Source: Rhizobium sp. FY34 | GTDB lineage: Bacteria; Pseudomonadota; Alphaproteobacteria; Rhizobiales; Rhizobiaceae | Direction of reading: 5' to 3' | NCBI RefSeq assembly: GCF_005222845.1 | Contig: NZ_STFZ01000014.1 | Coordinates: forward strand, 275,517-339,516 | DNA: 64,000 bases | In this document: positions 1-7,801 of the stretch, one piece after another | Layout: every line of letters begins with the position of its first letter | Numbering within the stretch: the first letter of the stretch is position 1 | The notes under the pieces: model-generated | What the model was told of the DNA's origin: nothing | Databases searched by the model: none | Seen by the model: the letters and a program-made list of their open reading frames with translations, nothing else | Program-made: the position numbers and the translations under genes

Positions 1-129
1 GACGGAGACACAATGCAGGGCCTCCAAAAACAGCCGGTCATCTCGACCCTTGTCGCCCCGCCGCGGCAGCGAGGCCCGAAAAGCATCAAGTGCGACCGCC
101 CAGTCCGTTTCTGTCATCTTCGTCAGCAT
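1..129 (-). CDS. Transposase N-terminal fragment, runs off left edge (IS5-type)
   Basis: The first 43 codons of a minus-strand gene are visible and the rest lies outside the window. The protein starts MLTKMTETDWAVALDAFRAS and continues with a basic stretch (residues 23-32) leading into LFLEALH. This resembles the N-terminus of small IS5-type transposases, where a PRRG-KGRDDR-FLEALH block precedes the catalytic domain. No catalytic residue is visible. There is no terminal inverted repeat that I can define in the 170 bases upstream. The family call is by recalled motif only. Confidence 0.5.
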   Translation of the reverse strand, partial: MLTKMTETDWAVALDAFRASLPRRGDKGRDDRLFLEALHCVSV

Positions 130-301
130 CGCCGATCTCCTCTGAAACCGGCAACCCATGAATCATCCAAATACTGGTTTAGGAATCGCAGAAATAAAAC
201 ATGCGGCAATCCGTCCACACCGCCTAACCACTCTACGAATACATCTGCAAAACCTGGAGAGCAGAGCCAGAACGGTTTAGACTCAATCCGCACCATCAAA
301 T

Positions 302-575
302 GCCGGGACTAAACACCTACGTCGCCATCACCGTAATGACGGCGTCCTCATCTATCTGAACGGTGAGTTCTTCAAGCGTGACGAGGCCAAGGTTTCCGTA
401 TGGTGACGCGCGGCAAGAAGAAAACGCCTAACCGCGATCCTCGCTTTGCTCTTGGACGGGCGACGATTGCCATCGTGGCGGAATTCAAGATTCCAAAGCC
501 TGAATCCAAGTCCAAGGGACTGACGCTGATGACCTCGACCGTGCGTTGCGGCGCGCCAACTCCGCCGATCTGTCG
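302..575 (+). pseudogene. Decayed fragment of a class-IV aminotransferase (BCAT/D-amino-acid type)
   Basis: Two short blocks match different parts of a fold-type IV PLP aminotransferase. The first (302-406) reads NDGVLIYLNGEFFKRDEAKV and then hits a stop, matching the N-terminal segment of the family. The second (400 onward, another frame) reads MVTRGKKKTPNRDPRFALG followed by AIVAEFKIPKPE and LTLMTSTVR, matching a region roughly 70 residues further on in intact members. An internal deletion near base 400 joined the two out of frame, and similarity fades after about 575. There is no PLP lysine or C-terminal half, so the locus cannot encode an enzyme. Confidence 0.65.
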
Positions 576-725
576 CCGTGGCGCGATAGTCTGCGCGACG
601 ACCACGCAAAATTAGCCGATTGCCGTACGCCGTTTATTGGATCCAGGACACACCGGACGCCCGGCGGGAGGTTTGTTGCCGTCCGACAAGGGCCGGCTTG
701 ACCACTGAGCCGCCCTCTGTCAGTG

Positions 726-744
726 TAGTTGTATGATGCAACTA
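726..744. promoter_or_regulatory. 19-bp palindromic operator upstream of the MarR-GNAT gene
   Basis: The sequence TAGTTGTATGATGCAACTA is an inverted repeat with 6-bp perfect outer arms and 8 of 9 base pairs symmetric overall. It ends 16 bases before the ATG of the MarR-GNAT gene. MarR proteins bind such 16-20 bp palindromes and usually repress their own genes, so autoregulation is the obvious reading. The centre also contains TATGAT, a good -10 hexamer, but no convincing -35 lies 17 bp upstream. Confidence 0.6.
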
Positions 745-760
745 ATTATGTTTTCGCCCT

Positions 761-1705
761 ATGCCCATGTCGCAATCCACCATTGATCTCATCCGCGCCG
801 CCTCACGGCTGCTCGTCCGCGAACTCGGTTTCATGGGCGGCGCCTTCGCGGGAACCGACCTTCCGCCTTCCGCCGTCCATGCCCTCATTGAAATAGACGC
901 CAGCGACGGCATCTCGGCGCGCGATCTTGGTGGACGTCTCCGCCTGGAAAAGTCGAGTGTCAGCCGGATGCTGCGCAAACTCGTCGTCTCCGGCGACCTC
1001 ATAGAAGAGCCGGGCGAGGAGGATGCTCGCACCAAGACGCTGACCCTGAGTGCGACTGGGCGAAAGCGTGTCGCGGAAATCCATGCCTTCGCCCGTGCGC
1101 AGGTCGCGGGCGCGCTGGAGCAACTTCCTTCTGAACGTCACCGAACCGTTCTTGACGGCCTGCGCCTCTACGCCGAGGCGCTGGCTGGGCGGCTGGAAGC
1201 CTCGAGCGCTGCGCCGCAAACTGAAATCGTCGCCGGCTACCGGCCTGGCCTCGTGGCCCGCGTCACCGAGATGCACGCGCTCTATTATGCGCGTGAGGCC
1301 GGTTTCGGCCAGCGCTTTGAAACCGTCGTCGCCGGTGGTCTCGCGGCCTTCTGTGATCGTCTCGACGCGCCGGTGAACGGGATCTGGGCTGCACTCTGCG
1401 ACGAGCGGATCGTCGGCTCGGTCGCCATCGACGGTGAGGATTTGGGTGCGGGCATCTCGCACCTGCGCTGGTTCATCGTCGATGATGAGATGCGCGGCAC
1501 GGGCGTGGGACGGCGGTTGCTAGAGGCCGCGCTCGCCTTCTCGGATGCGCAACGCTTCACCGAGAGCCATCTGTGGACCTTCGCCGGTCTTCATGCCGCA
1601 CGTCATCTCTATGAAAAGAATGGCTTCGTGCTGGCTGAAGAGCGTCTCGGCAGCCAGTGGGGCAAGGAAGTGCTCGAACAGCGCTTTGTGAGGAGACGGG
1701 CATGA
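761..1705 (+). CDS. MarR-family regulator fused to a GNAT acetyltransferase domain
   Basis: The 314-residue protein has two parts. Residues about 10-145 form a MarR winged helix: the segment DGISARDLGGRLRLEKSSVS (49-68) looks like the DNA-binding helices, followed by a basic wing. Residues about 160-312 form a GNAT N-acetyltransferase fold with the acetyl-CoA loop RGTGVG at 245-250 and a terminal YEKNGFVLAEE block. MarR-GNAT fusions are a known architecture, but their acetylation targets are mostly unknown. A second ATG at 767 is an alternative start, and neither has a strong ribosome-binding site. The stop overlaps the next start (ATGA), so the gene is co-transcribed with the SDR, and a palindromic operator lies just upstream. 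Confidence 0.85.
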   Translation: MPMSQSTIDLIRAASRLLVRELGFMGGAFAGTDLPPSAVHALIEIDASDGISARDLGGRLRLEKSSVSRMLRKLVVSGDLIEEPGEEDARTKTLTLSATGRKRVAEIHAFARAQVAGALEQLPSERHRTVLDGLRLYAEALAGRLEASSAAPQTEIVAGYRPGLVARVTEMHALYYAREAGFGQRFETVVAGGLAAFCDRLDAPVNGIWAALCDERIVGSVAIDGEDLGAGISHLRWFIVDDEMRGTGVGRRLLEAALAFSDAQRFTESHLWTFAGLHAARHLYEKNGFVLAEERLGSQWGKEVLEQRFVRRRA

Positions 1706-2526
1706 CGACCACAGAGACGATAGTGCCTTCGATCACCGAGCTGGCGGGAACTCCACCCTCCTACGTACCGGCAGGGCGGCTCGCCGGTAAGGTCTGTCTC
1801 GTCGTCGGCGCAACCAGCGGCATCGGTCGTGCAACGGCGTTGCGCATGGCTGAGGAAGGGGCGGCGGCTGTGGTCGTCTCGGGTCGACGGCAGGCGCTCG
1901 GCGAGGAACTCGCCGAGGCTCTGTGCCGCATAGGCACGATAGGCGTGTTCGTCACAGCCGACGTCACCCGCGAGGCACATCTGGCCGACCTCGTGGCGCA
2001 AACGATGACCCGCTTCGGCCGCCTCGATCTCGCCTTCAACAATGCCGGGTTCCAGGAGCGCCGGGCGCCGCTGGCCGCACAGACCGATGACGTCTACGGG
2101 CAGGTCTTCGACACCAATGTGCGCGCGGTCTTTCATGCCATGCGCCATGAAATTCCTGCGCTGATTGCCTCGGGCGGTGGAGCGATCGTCAACAACACCA
2201 GCGTCAGCGGGATACGTAACCCCAATCTCGGCCTGTCGCTCTATGGCGCCTCCAAGGCCGCTGCCATCGCGCTCACGCGCGCGGCGGCGATGGAATATGC
2301 GCAGCAAGGCGTGCGGATCAACGCGATCGCCCCAGGGCGCGTCGTCACGGACATGATGCTGTCCTCCGGCATCGCCGACATGCGCACCGTCGCAGGCGGC
2401 CTGCCGCTGCGGCGCATGGGTCATCCAGACGAAGTGGCTGCGGCGGTCGTCTGGCTGCTGTCGGGCGAGGCAAGTTACGTCGTCGGCCATGTGCTCGCCG
2501 CCGATGGCGGCTTCCTCGCGGGATGA
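1702..2526 (+). CDS. Short-chain dehydrogenase/reductase (SDR)
   Basis: A classical SDR of 274 residues that should oxidise or reduce an alcohol/ketone pair with NAD(P) in the cytoplasm. The nucleotide motif is GATSGIG at 36-42, the NNAG motif is at 113-116, and the catalytic Ser167, Tyr181 and Lys185 (YGASK) are all present. The C-terminus ends in AADGGFLAG, usual for the family. The ATG overlaps the stop of the MarR-GNAT gene by four bases, so translation is probably coupled. The regulator may therefore control this enzyme in response to its substrate. The substrate cannot be told from sequence. A longer in-frame start at 1657 lies inside the upstream gene and is unlikely. Confidence 0.88.
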   Translation: MTTTETIVPSITELAGTPPSYVPAGRLAGKVCLVVGATSGIGRATALRMAEEGAAAVVVSGRRQALGEELAEALCRIGTIGVFVTADVTREAHLADLVAQTMTRFGRLDLAFNNAGFQERRAPLAAQTDDVYGQVFDTNVRAVFHAMRHEIPALIASGGGAIVNNTSVSGIRNPNLGLSLYGASKAAAIALTRAAAMEYAQQGVRINAIAPGRVVTDMMLSSGIADMRTVAGGLPLRRMGHPDEVAAAVVWLLSGEASYVVGHVLAADGGFLAG

Positions 2527-2643
2527 GACTTCGCCTGCTTATAAGATCCGGTCTGCTTCATAATCTGCGGCGCGAGAACGTCCGGCAGGTTATGCTGACC
2601 ATGTGGTAGAAATCCTTTGATTGCACCTCGCCCGGTGTAGGGA

Positions 2644-3400
2644 TGGCACCGTTACGTTACCCGAGAATCGATGAAAATGTGGGATCTGGTGGGATGACCA
2701 GATTTAGCCGTGATCCACTCTATCGCCGCCAACGCTTTCCCGCTGAAATCATTGCTCACGCCGTGTGGCTCTATTTCCGGTTTCCTCTCAGCCTGCGGAT
2801 GGTTGAGGACTTGCTGGCTGCCCGTGGGTCACTGTCTCTCGTCAGACGGTCCGGCTGTGGGCAGAGAAGTTCGGCCGGCGTTTCGCCAAAGACATCCGTC
2901 GTCGCTCATTCGGCCAGCTTGGAAGCAAGTAGCACCTCGACGAGGTCGTCATTTCGATTCGAGGCAAGAAGCACTGGCTGTGGCGCGCCGTTGACCAGCA
3001 CGGATTTGTTCTGGAGGTGCTGGTGCAAAGCCGCCGCAATGCCAAAGCAGCCAAACGCCTGATGCGCAAGCTTTTGAAGAGCCAGGGGCGAGCGCCGCGG
3101 GTGATGATCACCGACAAGCTCCGGTCCTATGGCACAGCAAAACGCGAGATCATGCCCGGGGTCGAACGCCGCTCGCACGAAGGCCTGAACAATCGGGCGG
3201 AGAATTCACATCAGCCGACACGACGACGGGAGAGGATCATGAAGCGATTCAAGTCACAGCGACATCTACAACGTTTCGTCTCTATCCATGACCCGAGTGC
3301 CAAGCTGTTCCACATCCCGCGCCACGGCATCACCTTCAGCCATCATCGCGAACTGTGTTCGGCGGCGATGAACCTGTGGGCGAAAATTGCCAGAGCATGA
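2644..3400 (+). mobile_element. IS6-family element remnant, left copy
   Basis: The element appears to begin at GGCACCGTTACGTTACCCGA, because the same stretch starts the inverted copy near 25.89 kb. From there to the transposase start the two copies differ at very few positions, while they diverge clearly within the coding part. I cannot find the matching right inverted repeat after 3400, so the right end is lost or degenerate. With the inverted copy it brackets a 23-kb catabolic segment. Confidence 0.6.
2694..3400 (+). pseudogene. IS6-family transposase, inactivated by a frameshift and a stop
   Basis: The start is MTRFSRDPLYRRQRFPAEII, the IS6-type N-terminus. The frame is intact to about 2826, where one base seems to be missing: CGTGGGTCACTGTC instead of a form encoding RGITV. 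In the next frame the protein continues VSRQTVRLWAEKFGRRFAKD, but TAG replaces the expected TGG (Trp) at 2930-2932, just before the catalytic HLDE. Reading through gives the rest of the DDE domain: ITDKLRSYG with the second Asp and RAENSHQPTRRRERIMKRF with the Glu, ending ARA at 3400. Two independent lesions show an old, dead copy. Confidence 0.85.
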
Positions 3401-3524
3401 CCGACGAACTCGGCCGCTACCATGGTTTGCCCTCTTTGCCTTTAAGCTTACGATGCCGACAGAACTTGAACGTCATTTCTGAAGCAAAATCGCCAGCGGC
3501 TGGCCTTGCCGAGACGCGGGGGCT

Positions 3525-3553
3525 TTGACATTTACAAATTTTGTTAACATGCT
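3525..3553 (+). promoter_or_regulatory. Promoter with overlapping AT-rich palindrome before the AraC gene
   Basis: TTGACA at 3525-3530 is a consensus -35. The next 17 bases, TTTACAAATTTTGTTAA (3531-3547), form a palindrome with 7 of 8 base pairs symmetric, filling the spacer. The -10 is weak (CATGCT at 3548). A strong -35 with an operator in the spacer suggests a repressed or activator-dependent promoter. The controlling protein is not identified. Confidence 0.45.
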
Positions 3554-3589
3554 CATTAAATGCGAAGCCGGCTTTGGGAGGAGGCGGAT

Positions 3590-4543
3590 ATGTATCTGGA
3601 GAGCTTTGCGGGAAGGATCCCGCCGCAGTGGCCGTGTCTGCAATTCGACGACTGGTCGGCGAACTTGAAATCGATCTGCGGCCATTTCAATTCGCGTCGT
3701 TTGGAGAGGAACGACCGTGTCATAGGAGGCGCAGAGGTTTCCAATGCCGGAGGTTTGACTCTGGCCCAAGTCGCCAACAATCTCGACTATATTCGACGCG
3801 ATCCTGACGACATTCGTGCGGATCAGGGGGATAATCTCTTCCTGCTCCTTCAGCTTGAGGGGTCATGTGGCATCGAACAGTCCGGGCGGCAGGAGCACCT
3901 CCATCCGGGAGAGTGCATTCTCGTTGATTCCACCCGCCCATCAGTTTTTTACTTCGGTGGATCCTTCTCCAATCATCTGTCTGTTCATTTGCCCCGCCAA
4001 CTTCTCCTGTCGGACAAGACCGCTCTTATCTCGGTCAGTCGCAAGATCGGTGCAGATGATCCAATGTCGGTCATGCTCGGTGCGCTCGTCGCAAAGCTCA
4101 TGAAAACATCTGGAGATGATATTCGGGCACCCCATCTGCGTGATCTTTTGTTCAACACCGCGAGGCAGGCTTTCGCCACGGTGCCCGGCGAGAAACTGTT
4201 CCTGCGCGCCGATAGCGCGATGGGCCGGATCGAGGTGGTTCAGGTATTGATCGATGAAAACCTCACGGAGGAGTGGCTTTCGCCCCAGTGGTTGGCTGAC
4301 CGGGTCGGGGTGTCGCTGCGAACCCTGCAGGAAGACATGAGCGCGCAGGGTATGACGGTAACAGGGTTGATCAAGTTCAAGCGGCTGCATCTCGCACGTT
4401 CTCGCCTGGAAAGCCTGCGCGGCATCCGTCATCCCGGCGCTATCGCCGATGTCGCGTATTCCGTCGGGTTCAACGACATCTCCTATTTCAATCGCAGTTT
4501 CCGCAAGCTCTTCGATTGCAGTCCAAAGGACATCGCGTCCTGA
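3590..4543 (+). CDS. AraC-family transcriptional regulator
   Basis: A 317-residue regulator with an N-terminal sensor domain of the AraC-binding-like cupin type (about 30-190) and a C-terminal double helix-turn-helix. The latter shows LADRVGVSLRTLQEDMSAQG followed by IADVAYSVGFNDISYFNRSF, the AraC signature. ATG 3590 is chosen over the earlier one at 3560 because GGGAGGAGG sits seven bases before it. It faces the same way as the aldehyde dehydrogenase and GMC genes downstream and probably activates them. Between the genes, two TTTTTGT repeats (4553-4559 and 4568-4574) are 15 bp apart and could be half-sites for it. The inducer is unknown. Confidence 0.88.
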   Translation: MYLESFAGRIPPQWPCLQFDDWSANLKSICGHFNSRRLERNDRVIGGAEVSNAGGLTLAQVANNLDYIRRDPDDIRADQGDNLFLLLQLEGSCGIEQSGRQEHLHPGECILVDSTRPSVFYFGGSFSNHLSVHLPRQLLLSDKTALISVSRKIGADDPMSVMLGALVAKLMKTSGDDIRAPHLRDLLFNTARQAFATVPGEKLFLRADSAMGRIEVVQVLIDENLTEEWLSPQWLADRVGVSLRTLQEDMSAQGMTVTGLIKFKRLHLARSRLESLRGIRHPGAIADVAYSVGFNDISYFNRSFRKLFDCSPKDIAS

Positions 4544-4657
4544 TCTGGTCAATTTTTGTGCGTCGCGTTTTTGTCCAATTCAGGCTGCGTCCCGATCCAA
4601 GACGACGATCCGGTCTGCCGCTAGGGTCCTCCCAAGATCTGCATGGGAGGATGCATC

Positions 4658-6064
4658 ATGAAGGAATACGGGCTCGTTATTGATGGGCGCTCGATTGCGA
4701 CAGCACGTCAGAAGCCGGTTACCAGTCCGTCGACCGGTGCGCTAGTCGGTCTGTCGCCGCTGGCGACAACCGCCGACCTAGACAAGGCGGTCGCAGCCGC
4801 TAATCGGGCCTTCCCCGCTTGGGCGGCAATGAGTTCCAGTGAGCGCGCCGCCTTGTGTGGGAAGCTTGCGGAGACCATAGAAGCTCATGCCGAGGAACTC
4901 GCGCATCTCCTTACCCTTGAACAGGGCAAGCCGCTCAATGGGCTGGGTTCGCGCTTCGAGATCGGCGGTGCCGTCGCCTGGACCCGATACACCGCATCGC
5001 TCGACCTGCCGATCGAGATCGTGCAGGATGGCCCTGAGGGACGCGTCGAACTGCATCGTAAGCCGATCGGTGTCGTTGCTGCGATTACGCCGTGGAATTG
5101 GCCTGTCATGATTGCCTGCTGGCACATCATCCCCGCCATCCGCATCGGCAACACCGTCGTCATTAAGCCTTCGCCGAACACGCCGCTGTCGACGATCCGC
5201 TTGGTGGAATTGCTCAACACCGTCCTGCCGCCTGGTGTTGTCAACGTCATTGCCGATGACAACGATCTCGGAAGCGCGCTGACCACTCACAAAGATATCG
5301 CCAAGGTTACCTTCACGGGGTCAACTGCGACTGGTCGAAAGGTCATGGCTTCGGCTGCGGACACGCTGAAGCGCCTCACGTTGGAACTGGGCGGCAATGA
5401 TGCCGGCATCGTGCTGCCGGACGCTGATCCCAAGGCGATCGCCGAGGGCCTGTTCTGGGGTGCCTTCATCAATAGCGGTCAGACCTGCGCCTGCCTCAAG
5501 CGCCTTTATGTGCATGACAGTATCTATGACGCCGTCTGCGAGGCGCTCGCAGCCTACGCTGGTCAGATCAAGCTTGGTGACGGGCTGGCCGACGACAGCG
5601 TTCTCGGCCCGCTGCAGAACGCTCAGCAGTTCGCGATCGTGTCCGATTACGTCAATGATGCGATCGAGAAGGGTGGACGGGTTCTGACGGGTGGACGGCC
5701 TGCTGATGGGCCGGGCTATTTCTATCCTGTCACGCTCATTGCCGACGTGAAACACGGCGCTAAGCTCGTCGATCTCGAGCAATTCGGTCCGGCCCTGCCG
5801 ATCATTCGCTACTACGACATTGAGGAGGCGATCGCCATGGCTAACGACAATCCGAGTGGTCTCGGCGGCTCCGTCTGGTCCAGCGACACAGCACGGGCGA
5901 AGGCGGTCGCGAGCCGGATGGAATGCGGCTCTGTCTGGATCAACAAGCATGGCGCCGTCCAGCCGAATGCGCCGTTTGGCGGCATTAAGCAGTCGGGTGT
6001 CGGCATCGAATTCGGCGTCGATGGGCTGAAGGAATTCACGGTGATCCAGACCGTCTTTTCCTGA
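4658..6064 (+). CDS. NAD(P)-dependent aldehyde dehydrogenase
   Basis: A 468-residue class I-type aldehyde dehydrogenase that oxidises an aldehyde to the acid. ITPWNWP (144-150) is the nucleotide-binding turn, LTLELGG carries the general base Glu243, and INSGQTC carries the catalytic Cys277. The ending FGGIKQSGVGIEFG is typical. ATG 4658 is preferred to 4643 because GGGAGG lies eight bases upstream. The next gene, a GMC oxidoreductase, starts 65 bases after its stop. The pair suggests stepwise oxidation of a primary alcohol to aldehyde and acid, for example of an omega-hydroxy acid released by the esterase further downstream. The true substrate is not determinable. Confidence 0.9.
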   Translation: MKEYGLVIDGRSIATARQKPVTSPSTGALVGLSPLATTADLDKAVAAANRAFPAWAAMSSSERAALCGKLAETIEAHAEELAHLLTLEQGKPLNGLGSRFEIGGAVAWTRYTASLDLPIEIVQDGPEGRVELHRKPIGVVAAITPWNWPVMIACWHIIPAIRIGNTVVIKPSPNTPLSTIRLVELLNTVLPPGVVNVIADDNDLGSALTTHKDIAKVTFTGSTATGRKVMASAADTLKRLTLELGGNDAGIVLPDADPKAIAEGLFWGAFINSGQTCACLKRLYVHDSIYDAVCEALAAYAGQIKLGDGLADDSVLGPLQNAQQFAIVSDYVNDAIEKGGRVLTGGRPADGPGYFYPVTLIADVKHGAKLVDLEQFGPALPIIRYYDIEEAIAMANDNPSGLGGSVWSSDTARAKAVASRMECGSVWINKHGAVQPNAPFGGIKQSGVGIEFGVDGLKEFTVIQTVFS

Positions 6065-6129
6065 TTGCCAGCCTACAAGATAAGAGTGCGGGCTTGACGA
6101 AACTAAGCCTGCTTCCGGGAGGAGAGATC

Positions 6130-7725
6130 ATGCGTGAATTTGACTATATTGTTGTGGGTGGCGGTTCATCGGGCTCCGTCGTCGCAGCCCGCCTGTCGGA
6201 AAATCCGGCCAACAAGGTGCTGCTGATCGAGAGCGGCCAGAAGGACAGCGATCGCTTCATTCACATTCCGGGGACCTTCTTCAAGGTCATCGAGAAAGGA
6301 CGCGACGTTCATTTTTATACATCCGAGCCGGATCCGGGTCTGAAGGGCAAGCCGAATGTTGTGCCTCAGGGTAATGTGCTCGGTGGTGGTAGCTCGATCA
6401 ATGCGATGATCTACATTCGCGGTCAGCGTCAGGATTACGATACCTGGGCTCAGATGGGCTGCAGGTCCTGGTCCTATGACAAGGTGCTGCCGGTTTTCCG
6501 CGAAATCGAGGGCAATCAACGGCTGTCGGGCGAGTTCCATGGCGCCGAAGGGGCGCTGAAGGTGTCGGATCGCCGGTTCGGACACCCCTTGTCCTGGGCC
6601 TTTATTCGCGCCGCCCAGGAAGCCGGTCTGCGCTACAATGAAGACTTCAATGGCGAGCAGCAAGAGGGCGTCGGTTTCTACCAGACGACGACCAATAATG
6701 GCCGACGCTGGAGTGCTGCCCAGGCCTTCCTGCGCGATGCAGAGAAGCGCTCGAACCTTGAGATCATGACCGGGACGAAGGTGCACAAGGTGCTGTTCGA
6801 GGGACGCACCGCGGTCGGTGTGCTCCTGTCGAACGGAGAGCGGATCAAGGCAAGTGGCGAGATCGTGCTGACGGCCGGCGCCATCGCGACACCGAAGATC
6901 CTGCAACTGTCGGGCATCGGTGCTGCGGGGCAACTGGCCGCCCACGGCATCGATGTTGTGGCAGACCTTCCGGGCGTCGGCGAGAACTATCAGGACCATC
7001 TCGAGGCGACGGTTCAGGCCGAGGTGCGAGATCCGATCTCCCTGTTCGGGCAGGATCGTGGTGTGGCGGCCGTCGGGCACATGCTGCAATACATGCTGAC
7101 CAAGACCGGGGTCCTCACCTCTACCGTGGTCGAATCCGGTGGCTTCGTTGATACCGCAGGTACAGGACAGCCGGATATCCAGTTCCACGTGCTGCCGAGC
7201 TTCAACGGTTTCGGCGAGCGGCTGGCGCATCCGGGCCATGGCATTTCCATCGGGCCGTGTTTCCTGCGTCCGCAGTCGCGCGGGACGGTGAAGCTGCGCT
7301 CGTCCAATCCGGACGATCCGGCGCTGTTCAACGCAAACAGTTTCTCCAATCCGGCCGATATTGAGACGCTGGTGCGTGGTGTCGAACTTGCCATCCGGAT
7401 CACCGAGGCACCGTCGCTCGCCAGGCTGATCAAGCGGCGCATTCTGCCCGAGCCGGGTGTCGAGAAGGATCCGGACGCCTTGCGCGACTATATCCGTGGC
7501 GTGTCGAAGACCGTCTTCCATCCGTCCGGCACTGCGAAAATGGGAGTGTGCGAGGACCGCATGGCCGTGGTCGGCGAGGATCTCAAGGTGTTCGGCGTCG
7601 ACCGGTTGAGGGTTGCTGACGCGTCCATCATGCCGACGCTCGTTTCCGGCAACACCAATGCACCGACGATCATGATCGGGGAGCGGGCAAGCCGCTTCAT
7701 TCTTGGAAAGGATCTTGCCGCCTGA
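6130..7725 (+). CDS. GMC-family FAD oxidoreductase (choline/alcohol dehydrogenase-like)
   Basis: A 531-residue flavoprotein that oxidises alcohols to aldehydes. The ADP-binding motif VVGGGSSGSVVAARLSE (8-24) and the GMC signature 1 region NVLGGGSSINAMIYIRG are clear. Near the C-terminus VFHPSGTAKMG supplies the catalytic His and NTNAPTIMIGERAS the partner Asn. There is no signal peptide. ATG 6130 follows GGGAGGAGAG, which decides against the upstream start at 6094. It forms an apparent operon with the aldehyde dehydrogenase. Members of this branch act on aliphatic or polyethylene-glycol-type alcohols and choline, so the substrate stays open. Confidence 0.9.
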   Translation: MREFDYIVVGGGSSGSVVAARLSENPANKVLLIESGQKDSDRFIHIPGTFFKVIEKGRDVHFYTSEPDPGLKGKPNVVPQGNVLGGGSSINAMIYIRGQRQDYDTWAQMGCRSWSYDKVLPVFREIEGNQRLSGEFHGAEGALKVSDRRFGHPLSWAFIRAAQEAGLRYNEDFNGEQQEGVGFYQTTTNNGRRWSAAQAFLRDAEKRSNLEIMTGTKVHKVLFEGRTAVGVLLSNGERIKASGEIVLTAGAIATPKILQLSGIGAAGQLAAHGIDVVADLPGVGENYQDHLEATVQAEVRDPISLFGQDRGVAAVGHMLQYMLTKTGVLTSTVVESGGFVDTAGTGQPDIQFHVLPSFNGFGERLAHPGHGISIGPCFLRPQSRGTVKLRSSNPDDPALFNANSFSNPADIETLVRGVELAIRITEAPSLARLIKRRILPEPGVEKDPDALRDYIRGVSKTVFHPSGTAKMGVCEDRMAVVGEDLKVFGVDRLRVADASIMPTLVSGNTNAPTIMIGERASRFILGKDLAA

Positions 7726-7801
7726 GGAGGAGCGAGGGCGGCTTTGATCGGCCATTCTGCCACACGCTGGAATCATCCGGCACACATGGGAGGGAAACAA
7801 C

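Noticed and set aside
13-312. 99-codon plus-strand frame at the left edge
   Set aside because: It lies opposite the transposase start and has no motif or ribosome-binding site.
4553-4574. TTTTTGT direct repeats as proven AraC half-sites
   Set aside because: Only seven bases are repeated in a T-rich context. Kept as a remark under the AraC gene, not as a feature.
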